This document shows, one piece after another, positions 48,000 through 59,362 of a DNA stretch of 64,000 bases. This DNA is from Anagrus nilaparvatae. Taxonomy: Eukaryota > Arthropoda > Insecta > Hymenoptera > Mymaridae. The stretch's first letter is position 1; the number at the start of each line of letters is the position of its first letter. The notes under the pieces are model-generated. The model was not told where the DNA came from. It saw only the letters and a list, made by a program, of their open reading frames with translations, and made no database searches. Position numbers and translations under genes: made by a program. The DNA is taken from assembly GCA_022575985.1 (NCBI GenBank), contig JAKSXM010000007.1, forward strand, positions 17,486,501-17,550,500, given 5' to 3'.

Positions 48000-49690
48000 G
48001 TCTTGCTCAAAAGATTTCAAATGACTTGAAACGTGAAGAAAATGTCTTTATATATCATTTAGCATATTTATCAGCCAAAAAAAAAATGATAAAAAAAATA
48101 AAAAAATAAATTAAGTTTAAAAGTAAGTAAGATATAAAATATAATAAGTTAAAAAAATATCTCAAAGAATATAACACAAAAATAATATAAAAAACTCAAA
48201 CTTAAGAATTTCCGGAGATCTTCTAATCGATTAGTACCGGAATAAGGATGAACATCTTTGAACTCGAGTGTTATAAAAATAATAATATAAATAAAAATAT
48301 ATTTAAAAAAAATATTATTTTATAATATATCTTATAAAAGTAAATATTGTTGACATGCGTAACATCAGGTTTGAGTTTTTATTATATTTGAATATTCTTG
48401 TATGTGTTATATATTTTTATATTTATTTCTTTTATATTTATATTATTATTATTATTTTTAAATAATATTATATAAATATAAGAAAACTTGATCTATATAT
48501 GCTTTTTTAGACATTTTTCATCATTTTTAGATTCATTTTTTTCTGGGTTAGAGCGAAATTTTATTTCTTTCAGATGTCATTATTTGTTAACACCATTCAG
48601 AAATGATCTTGTGCTCTTATATTTTAGGAGTCTTATTTCTTTTTAAATTGAACTTTCTTCAGAAAGTTCGTAGAGGAATAGTTTTTTCCAAAATATTCAA
48701 GTGGATTTTTGTATTAAAAATACTAATTTAATTTAAACAAAAATGCCTATCTACGAAATAGTCTTGTAAAAAAAATTGTTCTTTCATTTTCTGGAATCAG
48801 AAATATTTTTCCGATTTAATTATGAAACAAGATTAGCAAATGCAGGCAAATAACTAAACCAAAATAACAGTTTCACAAGTAACTATTATATTATTTATTT
48901 TTTTGCTTTTTCATAAAAATAAAAACTGAAAAAATGATTTAGAAAAAGACGCGTATTTTATGAATTTCAGCAATGATGGTAATGTTTGTTAAAATAACCA
49001 AAATTTAATTCTAGTTTCGGTTACATTTTCATTTCTCACTACTCTTAATGTACGATTCATGAAGAGTTTTCATGCAAACATTAGTGAAAAACTAGCGATT
49101 GGAATTTAACCCTATAGCAGTTTGTGATTTTTAAGAATCACAAATAGAATCAAAAATCTTATATACATGGAGAAAAATTTTATGTAAATTTTGCAAGGCA
49201 GTTTTAGAAAACGAGGGTTAGTTTGAAGCTTAAATAAATTTTGTAAATTTTACAAACACTAAATCAAAATTGGTTATATTTATTAAAATTTTTGAAAATT
49301 TTTGGTAATGTTTAACAGTTTTTTTTTCCGTGATATTCTAAAGGTATTTTTAGCTAAATAAATTTTATTTTCAACAAATTATTCTTTTATTTGATTCGTG
49401 AACAAAGCTATTAAGGAAAAAATAGTTCGTGAAATTAATTTACGTTAAATGGGAATTCGTGAAATTCTATTTGGGAAAAAGGTCGGCTACCAGTCTAAAT
49501 AATAGTCCATATCGCTTGTAAATAACCATCCAAGAAAAAGCCTACTATTTTTATTTTTACCGGAAACTATGATCTTAGATATTCTTTTCCTATGGCCAAG
49601 GATCCTTTGTCAATGTTAAAAAACACGCCCATCACAATGGCTCGAATACGTCTTTTTTTGGCAATTGATAAGAAATATCTATTTGCTTGG
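48000..49690. other. AT-rich spacer
   Basis: (ATT)n-like patch near 48440-48460. No gene supported. Confidence 0.45.
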
Positions 49691-49694
49691 CAAG

Positions 49695-49775
49695 GGATGA
49701 AAGAATCATATTATGTGACGAGTTGACGGGATCAATCCAATCCCGTCAACAAGTTATATGATTCTTTCATCCCGT
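49695..49775. repeat. Near-perfect 80-bp hairpin
   Basis: GGGATGAAAGAATCATAT...GACGGGATCAATCC folds onto AATCCCGTC...ATATGATTCTTTCATCCC. The stem is over 30 bp with one small bulge region. It could be a tiny MITE or a precursor-like hairpin. No flanking duplication read. Confidence 0.55.
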
Positions 49776-49929
49776 TGTAAGAACCTAGTTTTTTATTTTT
49801 AGATGTAAATTGGTGCACTTGATGCAAAAATAAAAAATAATAAGATTGTAATTACATAAATATTCAATAATTTACATATCACAAACAAATATTCAGAGCA
49901 TATGATTATCAAAATTCGATTTTAACGCA

Positions 49930-50002
49930 TATTCGATTTTAGCGCAGTGGTAGCGTATTCGATTTGTAATTTAAACGTCTCTGGTTCGATCCTGATACAA
50001 GA
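49930..50002 (+). ncRNA. tRNA-like sequence (degenerate tRNA or SINE head)
   Basis: TTAGCGCAGTGGTAGCG matches an RNA polymerase III A box and D arm. 32 bases on, TGGTTCGATCCTG matches a B box and T arm. Between them TTTGTAA could be an anticodon loop (TGT, threonine). Acceptor and anticodon stems do not pair properly and the T loop lacks one base, so this is a tRNA pseudogene or the head of a tRNA-derived SINE rather than a working tRNA. Downstream is AT-rich without a clear poly(A) or tail repeat. Confidence 0.5.
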
Positions 50003-50009
50003 TACTGTT

Positions 50010-51835
50010 TTTTATTTTTAAAGCAATAAAATATTTAATTTAAAATTAAAAAAAAAATAAATGGAGCATATGCTATAGTATGATATAAGTGTATATTATG
50101 TTATAACTACTGGTTCAAAGATGTCTTCCCTAGAAAAAAAAGAGAAAAATAAAGAGACTTTGGAGCATAGATTTGTGGGCAGAAAGTGCTCTGTGTATTT
50201 ACATCTAAAAAGAAAAAGTTCTTTTTAAACAAAAGACTTGTAAATAAAATTAACAAAAGCTTAAAAGTAATATAGTTATTATTTCGTAAGTATACTAAAA
50301 AAAACTGAAAATGACTGCAAATGACTTAAAATTTAAAGAAAATTGAAAAATTTTGTTTTTTTGAATTTCACTAACCGCTAGCAGAATTATTTAAGCAGAT
50401 TTTTTTTCAGTTTAGATTCTTAAACCCTAACAATGATAAGAAGCATTGCGTTTGTTAGATGAAGCATAAAAAATGTGACGTAAAATCTATGAATAAATAA
50501 ATTATAATAAGATCTTCTTAAATTTTTAGGGTATAAAGGCTTATAAGGAACACACTTCTGTACGATTAAAATCAACGTTGCACAGTTATTGAAAAATATC
50601 GAAATTCCTAATCTCATTAATCCGTCATCCATGTTTATTATAGCAAATAAGAAATAAGAAAACAACTGAAAATGTTAAAGCGAAACTCAGTTTTTGAATA
50701 CGCGCACTTATTAACATAACGCATGTATTTATAGAAGTAACTCTTGAAGTAACTAAAGCAATTAGCATAAAACAGATTCTAAAGCCGATGCAAATACATT
50801 ACGAATACAAATATTAGAATTTTATAAGAACCTCTATACCAATGATGAATTTAGTATCAAATGCTTTCATATACAAGTGTAAATCCGTGTGAATATCATA
50901 ATTTTAATTCTATACTAGCCTGACAGTTATTTTAGAAAGTTGCTTGGATTTTAAAATATCTCGAGAATGAATTGGCATTTGTCAAAAAAAGTAAAGATTC
51001 CAAAAATTTTAGCTAGAAATTATGGCTTTTATGGAGCAAATTTTCGGTCCCATATGAGGAGCATTATTATTTTTAAGTACTTCGTGGAATGATACTAATT
51101 GTAAGTAGTGATTTAATGAGCTATAATTATGGGAATCTTATTTTTTGGACTTAGAATAATCTGGGTTTAGGGACTTAGAATATTTTCGATTTAGGGACCT
51201 ACAATAATACGCGTTTAGGGAATCAGAATAGTTTGGGTTTAGAATCTTAACATCTAGATTTTGCCAAATAACTAAGAGTAGGTCTGAATTTTTTGCATAT
51301 TAGGATACTTTTTTTTCAATCTTTGTCAATCAATCAATAATCTACTTTCATATCCTACCGAGTGATTTGGGGTTTGAAAGACTAGAGTCCCTGACGGAGC
51401 CTCATTATTAGGCGTGTGCCTTTTTTTGGCGTACCTGGTGTTCACTTGGTGCAAAGCTACTGAACAATGAGTGGGCCGCTTTTTGTTTAAGCTTGCGAAA
51501 TAAAGGCTTTAATAAAATAATGAAGTTTTTAAGTTCTTACACTTAGAATTTTCAGATTTAAAATTTTTTGTAAATAAGTTTAACGATAAGGTACTCAAGT
51601 AAATTACTAGAAAACAAAATGACAGAAGTGTTTATTGAAACATAGAGAAAATTCTCTCAAAGTTTTGTGTTTTACTTGAAACTTTAAGCAAATGCTAGTT
51701 ACTTCAATCGCACATAATTAAACTTGATTTTCTTTACATCATTACTAAGATGCATTTTATGGTTAAACAAAATTGGATTGTTTGGTATGAAAAAAATAAT
51801 ATTAAAATAAAAACACATCCACGAGATGTATGTTA
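50010..51835. other. AT-rich spacer with weak repeat traces
   Basis: An 81-codon minus frame at 50420-50665 is rich in Phe, Leu and Ile as translated AT-rich DNA tends to be. I see no domain and do not call it. Phrases TTTAGGGACTTAGAATATTTTC near 51170-51200 are a fragment of the GGAACATGTT repeat. AGCCTGACAGTTATTTTAGA at 50927 is related in inverse to 61990-62035. Confidence 0.4.
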
Positions 51836-51837
51836 TA

Positions 51838-52302
51838 AGGTACTCTTGCCAGTACATGAACGATCACCAATACCTGAAAGATTGTTCAGAATTTGATTTT
51901 TTTCATATTATTTGTTAATTATGAATTTAAAAAATGGATAAATATTAGAGCTAAAGAATCGCTGCATAATTTAAAAAAAAATTAAAACAATTAGATTTAG
52001 AATCAACAGAGAAAAAATGAATTGAAATTTTTAGGTCGTTCAAGTACTGGAGCATATTCTTATACACGGTGTTCCTATTTAAAATTCGGTTGTTCATGTA
52101 CTGGTGTAAAAAACATGTCCTGAATATCACTTAATTTCAGAAAATAAAATGCTAATTGGGAAAAAATGTTTGTGTTAATGTATTAGTAAGGATTCAAAGT
52201 AAACATTAAAAACAAGTTTTTACCACCATAAGATTATTTATTAAATATTTCACATTTAATAAACGAAAATCCTTAACCGTTCATATACTGGTACAAGTAC
52301 CT
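51838..52302. mobile_element. 465-bp MITE with TA borders and repeated GTTCATGTACTGG words
   Basis: Ends are AGGTACTCTTGCCAGTACAT-GAACG and its inverse CGTTCATATACTGGTACAAG-TACCT, flanked by TA on each side (51836-51837, 52303-52304). The word CGTTCA(T/A)GTACTGG recurs inside near 52034 and 52083 and inverted near 51853 and 51868, five sites in all. TA duplication points to Tc1/mariner-type mobilisation. Confidence 0.68.
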
Positions 52303-52304
52303 TA

Positions 52305-53130
52305 CTCAGCATTATTTCCCATAGTAGTTTTCAACATCTAACGTTTAATTTTCCAAGAGTTCATTTTAACACATCAAAGTGTGCCCTAAAGTCTTACGAT
52401 TACAAGCTCCTTTAATAGCTTTTTAGAATTAACTCAGATATTAGTATAAAAATAATTTTTCAGCATAAAAACGTATAGATCGTTACTTTAATTTTTAACT
52501 TATGTTTTTTTCATTATATTCATTATTATACATTTAATATAAAATTCTATAAAAAGCTTAATTGCTACATAATATGAAAGACTAATTTATTTTTTATGCA
52601 ATTAAAATGTATTTTTGAAAAATAATTTACGAGTATTATTTTGATAAAAAATTTAATTTACATATAATATATTCATAGAATTTTGAAAAATTTTAATTTA
52701 ATAAGTTTAAAAAATTAAAATACTAATTAATTCAAGTTATAAAATTTTTGGAATTTTTGATTTAATTTCTTAAATGCACTTTTTTTATACACGAAATTAT
52801 TCCATTTACAAAGTTCATAATATAAAACATTTGTTAGTACAGTTATAAATACTTAAAGTTTATAATGTCCAAGTTAACTATGTTTTATTTAATGAACGTC
52901 CAAACTAGCCACATATACAATGTGCCATGTGTCTAAATATATTACTTTTCTTAAAAACTTTCTTATATAAACAAATTTAACAATTAATTACTTAAACTGT
53001 TCTTTATTAAAAAGAAAAGTTAATTTTATTATTTTCTTACATTTTTTAATTGTTTTAAAATAATGGTTAGATTTTTATATTAATTAATTTTGATGGCGTA
53101 GTGCTTGCTCAAAATTTTTCTGACAGCCAG
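52305..53130. other. AT-rich spacer
   Basis: Nothing recognised. Confidence 0.45.
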
Positions 53131-54010
53131 AAATTTAAGCATTGGTAATTTTGGGCTAAAAATGGGTTCTCAGGTAATTAATTGGCTATTTATTGCTCCA
53201 GTCAATATATGAGGGAGGGGGGTGTCAAGTTTCCAACCACCACCAGATTTGGTCGACTATAGGTTAATGGGTCGAATTTTGGGTCTTCTTTATGAGAAAT
53301 GTGTGGAACGCCAGATTAAATTTGCAAAAACTACCCCTAAAAAGGGGTTTTAATGTATGTGTACTTTAAGTGTCCAAATTTGATACATATGAGTTTCTTG
53401 GATCACAAATTTTTGGGTCCTGTCTACTAAAAATTAGCGTTTCGCCTTTAAATTATTATTAAAAACTACCCCTAAAATGAGTATTTTTAATGTATTTCAT
53501 TTTTTTGCAAATTCAAGAGTGAATGTCAATATTTAGTAGACAGGATCTTGAAATTCATGATCATCGACTCCAAAAACTAATGTGGACCAAATCTGAACAC
53601 TAAAAGCGCGAAATTAGCAAAAACTGCATTTTTTTTTGCTAATTTAAGGATGAAATATTAATTTCAAAAAAACTGCCCACAATTCGTGATCAGCGACCCA
53701 AAAAACCTATGACAGAACAAATCTGAAGGTGGACGAAAACTTGACACCCCAAACCGTATATATTGACTGGAGTAATAATGTTGAGAGAATAAGTGGTAAA
53801 AAAATTGCGATTAATGGGTGAAAAAAGACCCTTATTAAAAAAAAAAAAACGATGCCAACTGTTTTGATTAATTAAAAAGGTAATAGCGTTGTTTGAAAGT
53901 TAGCCTAAGAACCCCTTTCTTATAACATTAACCCAAAGTTTCTAGGCTCAAAAGGGCTATTGGTACGAATGGCGGGCAATTTGTATTTTTTTTCAACATA
54001 ATATAGCAAT
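53131..54010. repeat. GGCCTAGAA-family element, split by an insertion
   Basis: Left remnant has TTTTGGGCTAAAAATGGG and TAATTGGCTATTTA. The right remnant resumes GAGAGAATAAGTGGTAAAAA, TTGCGATTAATGGGTG, then AAGTTTCTAGGCTCAAAAGGG and the TTTTTTCAACATAATA end. These are adjacent phrases in 12145-12962, so the intervening 577 bp is an insertion. Confidence 0.55.
53196..53772. mobile_element. 577-bp inverted-repeat element nested in the above
   Basis: Ends are CTCCAGTCAATATAT and ATATATTGACTGGAG, exact inverses. Next in, GGGGTGTCAAGTTT and its inverse with CTTGACACCCC. Interior is less AT-rich with repeated phrases AAATTTGCAAAAACTACCCC and TTCGTGATCAGCGACC. A decayed relative is at 36176-36345. 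No transposase. Confidence 0.68.
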
Positions 54011-54059
54011 ATAATTTTGTATTCCAATTGCAGTGTATTTTTCATTGTTACAGAAGTTC

Positions 54060-54985
54060 AATGTAAAAAAAAACTAAGAAATTAAACAGTATTATTAAAT
54101 ATTTATTTTATTTTAAAAAATTCCATTTATTTAAATTTTTAAATACAATTAAAGTTTATAAAATATTACTGTCAACAATTCTATTCGAAAAATAAAAATA
54201 AAATAAAAAATTGTTGCATAACAAAATTTAAAAATCTTATTTATAAATACTGTTGTTGAAATAAAAATATTTTATTTTATTTTTCTTCAAGATATAATAT
54301 ATAGCAAAAGAAAAATAATTATGTACACATTTAAATAATTTGGATTTTTTTTTTAATATAAAAGTAGATAATAAAATAATCAGAAGCATAAAACTGACTT
54401 AAAAGAAGCTGTAGTTACTTTTACTGTATATAAAAAAGAAATCTTTTATTTAATAATGAAGTACTTTCTTGACTGCAGGTTTGCAGAAGATATTATGACG
54501 AATAGTATTTTTTTTATTTATTTAGATTTTTTTTCTTTAAAAAAAAATAATGATGATAATAATGATATAGAATAAAATATAATAATTCCTATAAATTACA
54601 AATTATTCCATTTCAGGTGTATAACCTGGTAGATACAATTTAGATAGCACGGGGTAATACTTACATCACGTATTTCCTTTTTACGTGACACTAATTTGTT
54701 ACCTACTTTAGAAAACAACAATTTTTTTTATTTATAAAAAGAAGATAAAATTAATTTGAATACTTTGATGTGGAACTGTATTATTTGGACTTTGAGTAAT
54801 GATGGTTACGACGATCAAATAGTAACAGGAAGCTTGCATTTTAATTTTTCTTCTGCATAATATAAAATTTTATGAAAAAATATTGGATGCGTATTTTTTT
54901 GTTTTTCAAAAAAATAAAAATTAAAAAATTGGTGACATCGCATTTTTGCATTGTATAGATAGTAACTGTGGTCCCACTAGGTGCA
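54060..54985. other. AT-rich spacer
   Basis: Nothing recognised. Confidence 0.45.
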
Positions 54986-55150
54986 ACTGCGGTCGCTTTG
55001 CTCCTTTATAACTACCTGCACGCATAAAAATATGAGACAAAAATAGCGGCATTAAATAAAACCAGAAAAAGCGACCGCGCATACTCCGCTTTTTGTGGAT
55101 TCTATGCCTGATATTCTGGCAGAAAATTTCGGAAAATGGAAGGTGCTCCT
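54985..55150. other. Less AT-rich island with inverted GCGGTCGCTTT
   Basis: ACTGCGGTCGCTTTGCTCC near 54988 and AAAAAGCGACCGCGC near 55064 form an 11-bp inverted pair about 75 bp apart. Following sequence (ATACTCCGCTTTTTGTGG, TGCCTGATATTCTGGC) is also less AT-rich. No coding motif. Possibly a transposon fragment. Confidence 0.35.
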
Positions 55151-55159
55151 AAAATTTTT

Positions 55160-56170
55160 ATTTAGTAAAGTTGGAGATTTAACCAGGGACTTAACTGACC
55201 GTTGGATGTTAAATCTGTGAGGTCATTCGATACTTTTATAGAGAAAAACCTTGAGTGGGAAACATTTTTATAATAAGTTGCTTCAGGATCCTGTGAACTC
55301 TATTCCAACGTAAAATTAAAGTTTTAAATTCGTATTAAAATTTGATTTCAGTAATTAGTGGGTGACCAAAATTTCTTTATTATACATAGTAATACATACC
55401 TAACTAATATTTGAATATTATGGCTAACTGTTAAAATTTCTGTCAAAGAAACAGGTTTTTAAAATCTAATTGCTTATACGAAGTCTTGAACTTTGATAAA
55501 ATTCTTTAAAATTTGTTTAAAATTAAAAAAAAAATAAAATATAAAAAAAGCCCCGATTTCAAATATTTTCTTCATTATAACAACCACAGCCATTTTAGAG
55601 GTCCTTTATTTTATTTTTCAAATTAGCTAATTTGTAGATAAATTTAATTTAAAATCAACCAGGTATGAAATTTTATTCTCAATGCATAAAAAAAAAAAAT
55701 TAAATATTTTTTGATGTTCCCTGTGTATAAAATAAGAATTGAAATTCTGTACATAAATTTTATTCAATCATGAATTTTCTCTCATTATAAAACATTTCCT
55801 TTATTTCATCTAAAATGAATATCTCAAAGTAAAAGTTTTACTTTATTTGAAAGCATCAAAAACATTTAAATTTATACAGATGGAAAATAAATGATCTTAT
55901 TAACTTAATCATCGACATAAACAATCATTAATTTTTCTTTATTGGTTATAATTTGTCCTTTATCTTGTTCCTAAAATTATTTAATGTGTAAAACAATATT
56001 TTAATAAAACATTATTTGATTCATTAATTGTTTTTTTTTAATATTATTTTTATTATAATTAAATTAAATATTTATGACTTAATTTTTTAAAATATGAATA
56101 ACATTCATGAATGTTCCTTGGCAATTATAAATTTATATTTATATTCACCATTGTAAATTAACTAAATTTT
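55160..56170. other. AT-rich spacer
   Basis: Nothing recognised. Confidence 0.45.
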
Positions 56171-56175
56171 AACTA

Positions 56176-56537
56176 CACTGTAAAAAGTAACTTTCTTAGA
56201 TTTACAAAAAAAATAGAATTTTTTCGAAAAATTAGTAAATTTTCAAAAAATTTTGTAAATATTCGATAAAAATCGTAAATTTACTAAATTTAGTATATTA
56301 TCGAAAAATTCGAGAATTCTCGATTTTTTTTTGTGGATTTACGAAAAAAGTTGTAAATTGACAACTATTTTTCGTAAATTCATAACTATTTTTTGTAAAT
56401 TTTCGAAAAAAAATTGTAAATTATCAATTTTTCTTGCGAATTCACAAAAAAAAAATCGAGAATACTCGAATCTTTTGTTAATATACTAAATTTAGTAAAT
56501 TTTGGTTGTCAATATAAGAAAGTTACTTTTTACATTG
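56176..56537. mobile_element. TA-flanked MITE, copy 2
   Basis: CACTGTAAAAAGTAACTTTC and GTTACTTTTTACATTG, TA on both sides, 362 bp. One mismatch in the right end (ATTG for AGTG). Confidence 0.85.
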
Positions 56538-57127
56538 TATGTAAATCAAGATTGAAGTGTATTTTGTTCTTTGAACAAATAAATTTTATAATAATAATAA
56601 TATTTGTCGAAATATAAAAAATCAATCAAAATAAAACTATAATATTATAAAAATATGAAAAATTTTACTGCCAAATATCTGTATTTAATATCTATTTTTA
56701 ATTCAGTTGAGTTATTAGAAAATGTGAATGGTTTTTTAGAAATATCAAAAACTTAATTTTCTTTGTAAATTTTGAAAAACTGAAAATTTAATTGACTAAT
56801 GAAAATGTAGCATTATAATTAATAATAATGATTATCTTTATTAATTAAAAAAATGAAAAATTAAATTAACAATCTATAATGATGTCTAGCAATAATCTAA
56901 AATTTATTTCAAATATCTGGGGAAGAAACCAAGAATAGAGTACAAGATTAAATTTCATGTACAGGTGGTTAAGTATAACATATATGTTGAAATTATAATA
57001 CTTAAGGTTTTATACCTAGGTTATTTTCGCAAAAAATGAACTCTATAGTTAAATAATTTAATTAAAAACTAAAATTATATGCTTGACTTTCGCAAAAAAT
57101 ATTCTTTGTCAGGGAGCTAACCTATTA

Positions 57128-57460
57128 ACATGGAACATGTTCATTGGATAGGGTATTTGAAAAAGTTTGGCTTGGCAGGGGGGGGGGGGTGGTAAAAAAG
57201 TGACGCTTTTAGGGACTTCCACCCATTAAGGGAGCATTCAGACGAGAAAAAATTTATAACCCCCACCTTCGATATTTACCCCCTCTCGTCCCATTCTTGC
57301 ATGTTAAATAATAACAAGTGGGAGCAAATTTTGGAGGTGGTGGTTAACTTTTTTTTCTCGTCTGAATGCTCCCTAAATCCGACAGATTTAACCCCCCCCC
57401 TACTTGATTTTCAGATTTCCAGGGACCCCCTCCCTATAAACATTTTTCATGTAAAAATGC
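57128..57460. repeat. GGAACATGTT repeat carrying a nested MITE
   Basis: It starts ACATGGAACATGTTCATTGG and has AAAAGTTTGGCTTGGCAGGG as in the 10.45-kb copy. A run of ten or more G at about 57179 is followed by TTTTAGGGACTTCCACCC. After the inserted MITE it resumes TACTTGATTTTCAGATTTCC and CCCCTCCC-TATAAACA. The right end is decayed. Confidence 0.6.
57230..57373. mobile_element. 144-bp MITE with TAA target duplication
   Basis: Ends are GGGAGCATTCAGACGAG and CTCGTCTGAATGCTCCC, perfect inverses, flanked by TAA (57227-57229, 57374-57376). Three-base TAA duplication and GG-start ends fit PIF/Harbinger MITEs. Middle is less AT-rich (CCCCCTCTCGTCCC). It interrupts a GGAACATGTT repeat, so it is younger. 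Confidence 0.8.
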
Positions 57461-57671
57461 CTTAAAAAAGGGATAGTTTTTGCTGATTTAAGGATATTAC
57501 CCTCAATTCCAGCCATTTTAGACCTCGGATTCAGATCCAGCGACCTAAGAAATTCCTGTAGTGAAACTTTTCTCAAGTTGGTACACGATTTGAGATTTCT
57601 TACCAATTACCGAATTATGTCTGGATTATACTTAGCAGATTAAGAACCCCGTTATTAATATAGTTATTATA

Positions 57672-58101
57672 CACTGTAAAAAGTATAACTTTCTTATATT
57701 AACAAAAAAATTAGAACGTTTTCGAAAAATTAGTAAAATTTCGAAAAAATTTGTAAATATTCGGAAAAAATCGTAAATTTACTAAATTTAGTATATTAAC
57801 AAAAAATTCTAGTATCCTCGATTTTCTTTTGTGAATTCGCAAGAAAAATTGATAATTTAAAATTTTTTTTCAATAATTTACAAAAAACAGTTATGAATTT
57901 ACGAAAATTAGTTGTTAATTTACAACTATTTTCGTAAATTCACAAAAAAAAAATCATAATTTCTCGAATTTTTTGATAATATACTAAATTTAATAAATTT
58001 ACGATTTTTATCGAATATTTATAAATTTTTTTGAATATTTACTAATTTTTCGAAAACATTCTATTTTTTTTGATAATCTAAGGAAGTTACTTTTTATAGT
58101 G
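57672..58101. mobile_element. TA-flanked MITE, copy 3
   Basis: CACTGTAAAAAGTATAAC and GTTACTTTTTATAGTG, TA on both sides, 430 bp. The left end has a 2-bp insertion relative to other copies. It lies 79 bp before TR156 copy E. Confidence 0.82.
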
Positions 58102-58179
58102 TAGGTTTTCGATTAAGGTATAATCAGGTTGAAGTATGTAAGTTCTGATATTTATAATTGCAAGAAATTAAAATAAAAA

Positions 58180-58296
58180 TTTTGGTTCCTCAAAGAGGAA
58201 CCATTGTGTTAGGTCAAAATTTGATTTTCTATTTTTTGGCATATAAGCACGTTTTGGGACCCCAGGAAGCTAAAAAACCGGTTTTTAAAAAAAGTC

Positions 58297-58338
<42 letters not shown>

Positions 58339-59362
58339 TGTGTGTGTGTACGTATGTATGTAATCGGTGATATTTCACAAACATTATGGAATTAAGACCT
58401 AATTTTTTTTTCAAAAATTTTTTCACCAAAAAAGCTCGAGGTACTTTTTTTTTTTTTAATTTGGATGTAACACCTCATTTATTTCCACGAAAGTACTTAT
58501 ATTTGAAAGTATGGTTTTCACATGATATTTTGAATCGGATACTTAATTTTCTGAAAATTTTTTTTCTAAAATTTTTTTCACAAAAAAATACAAAAAATAC
58601 CAATTTTTTTTTCTTTTTGGACGAAGTACCTAATTTATTTCCATGGAAGTACTAGTTTTAAGAACTTCGTTTATAGTAATTTTTTGGAACTGATACTGAA
58701 TTTTTTCAAAATTTTTTTCTCAAAATTAAAAAAAAAGAAAAATAAAAAAAACTACAATATTTATTTATTTTTTTGGTGTAATACCTCATTTAATTCTATG
58801 AAAGTACTAATATTTTAAAATATTGTAACCAGTGATATTTCAAAACAATTATCGAATGAATACCTAACTTTTTTTTCCAAAAATTTTTTTATTAAAAAAA
58901 TCTCAAAATACTTTTTTTTTGAAATTATTATAAATTCTGGTAAAAGCTCCTATCTTTTTATAATAATTGAGCGAATATTTGTAATTTTCACATCGTTACC
59001 AACCATTTCTTTGACAAAACAAAAAAAATCATGTTACCCAATATTTTAATTATTAAGGGATAATTATATATTCTAATAAAATAAAATTTTATAAAAAAAA
59101 ATAAAATTAGCTTTTTTTATATTTGTCTCTTTTTAATTATGCAAAAATGATTTAAAATGCATTAACGCCGGCGCGACCAATCCATGGACGCTAGAATTTT
59201 CACTTTAATAACAAAATGATCTTAATAATCTACTTTACCAGCTACTAAAAACGAAAAATGTATGTATAATTGCATGGTTGTAATCAATAATATTTGTTGT
59301 AAATTAAGATTACAGCCCATTGTTTGAGGAACCTCAGTGCCAGCTAGTTGGCAGGGTATTTT
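58180..59362 (+). mobile_element. TR156 element, copy E
   Basis: Starts GGTTCCTC-AAA-GAGGAACC (58184) and ends with GAGGAACC and TGCCAGCTAGTTGGCA (59338-59353). (TG)n with one TTTG interruption at 58301-58348. Unit marks near 58468, 58626 and 58779 show only about four units. The last 400 bp is unrelated AT-rich sequence, so this is a shorter or eroded array. The end hairpins are closest to those of copy A (CTAG loop), separating A/E from C/D. Confidence 0.8.

Noticed and set aside
50420..50665. 81-codon hydrophobic minus frame, considered as a chemoreceptor exon
   Set aside because: Hydrophobic content is what AT-rich codons give; no receptor motif and no matching splice sites were found.
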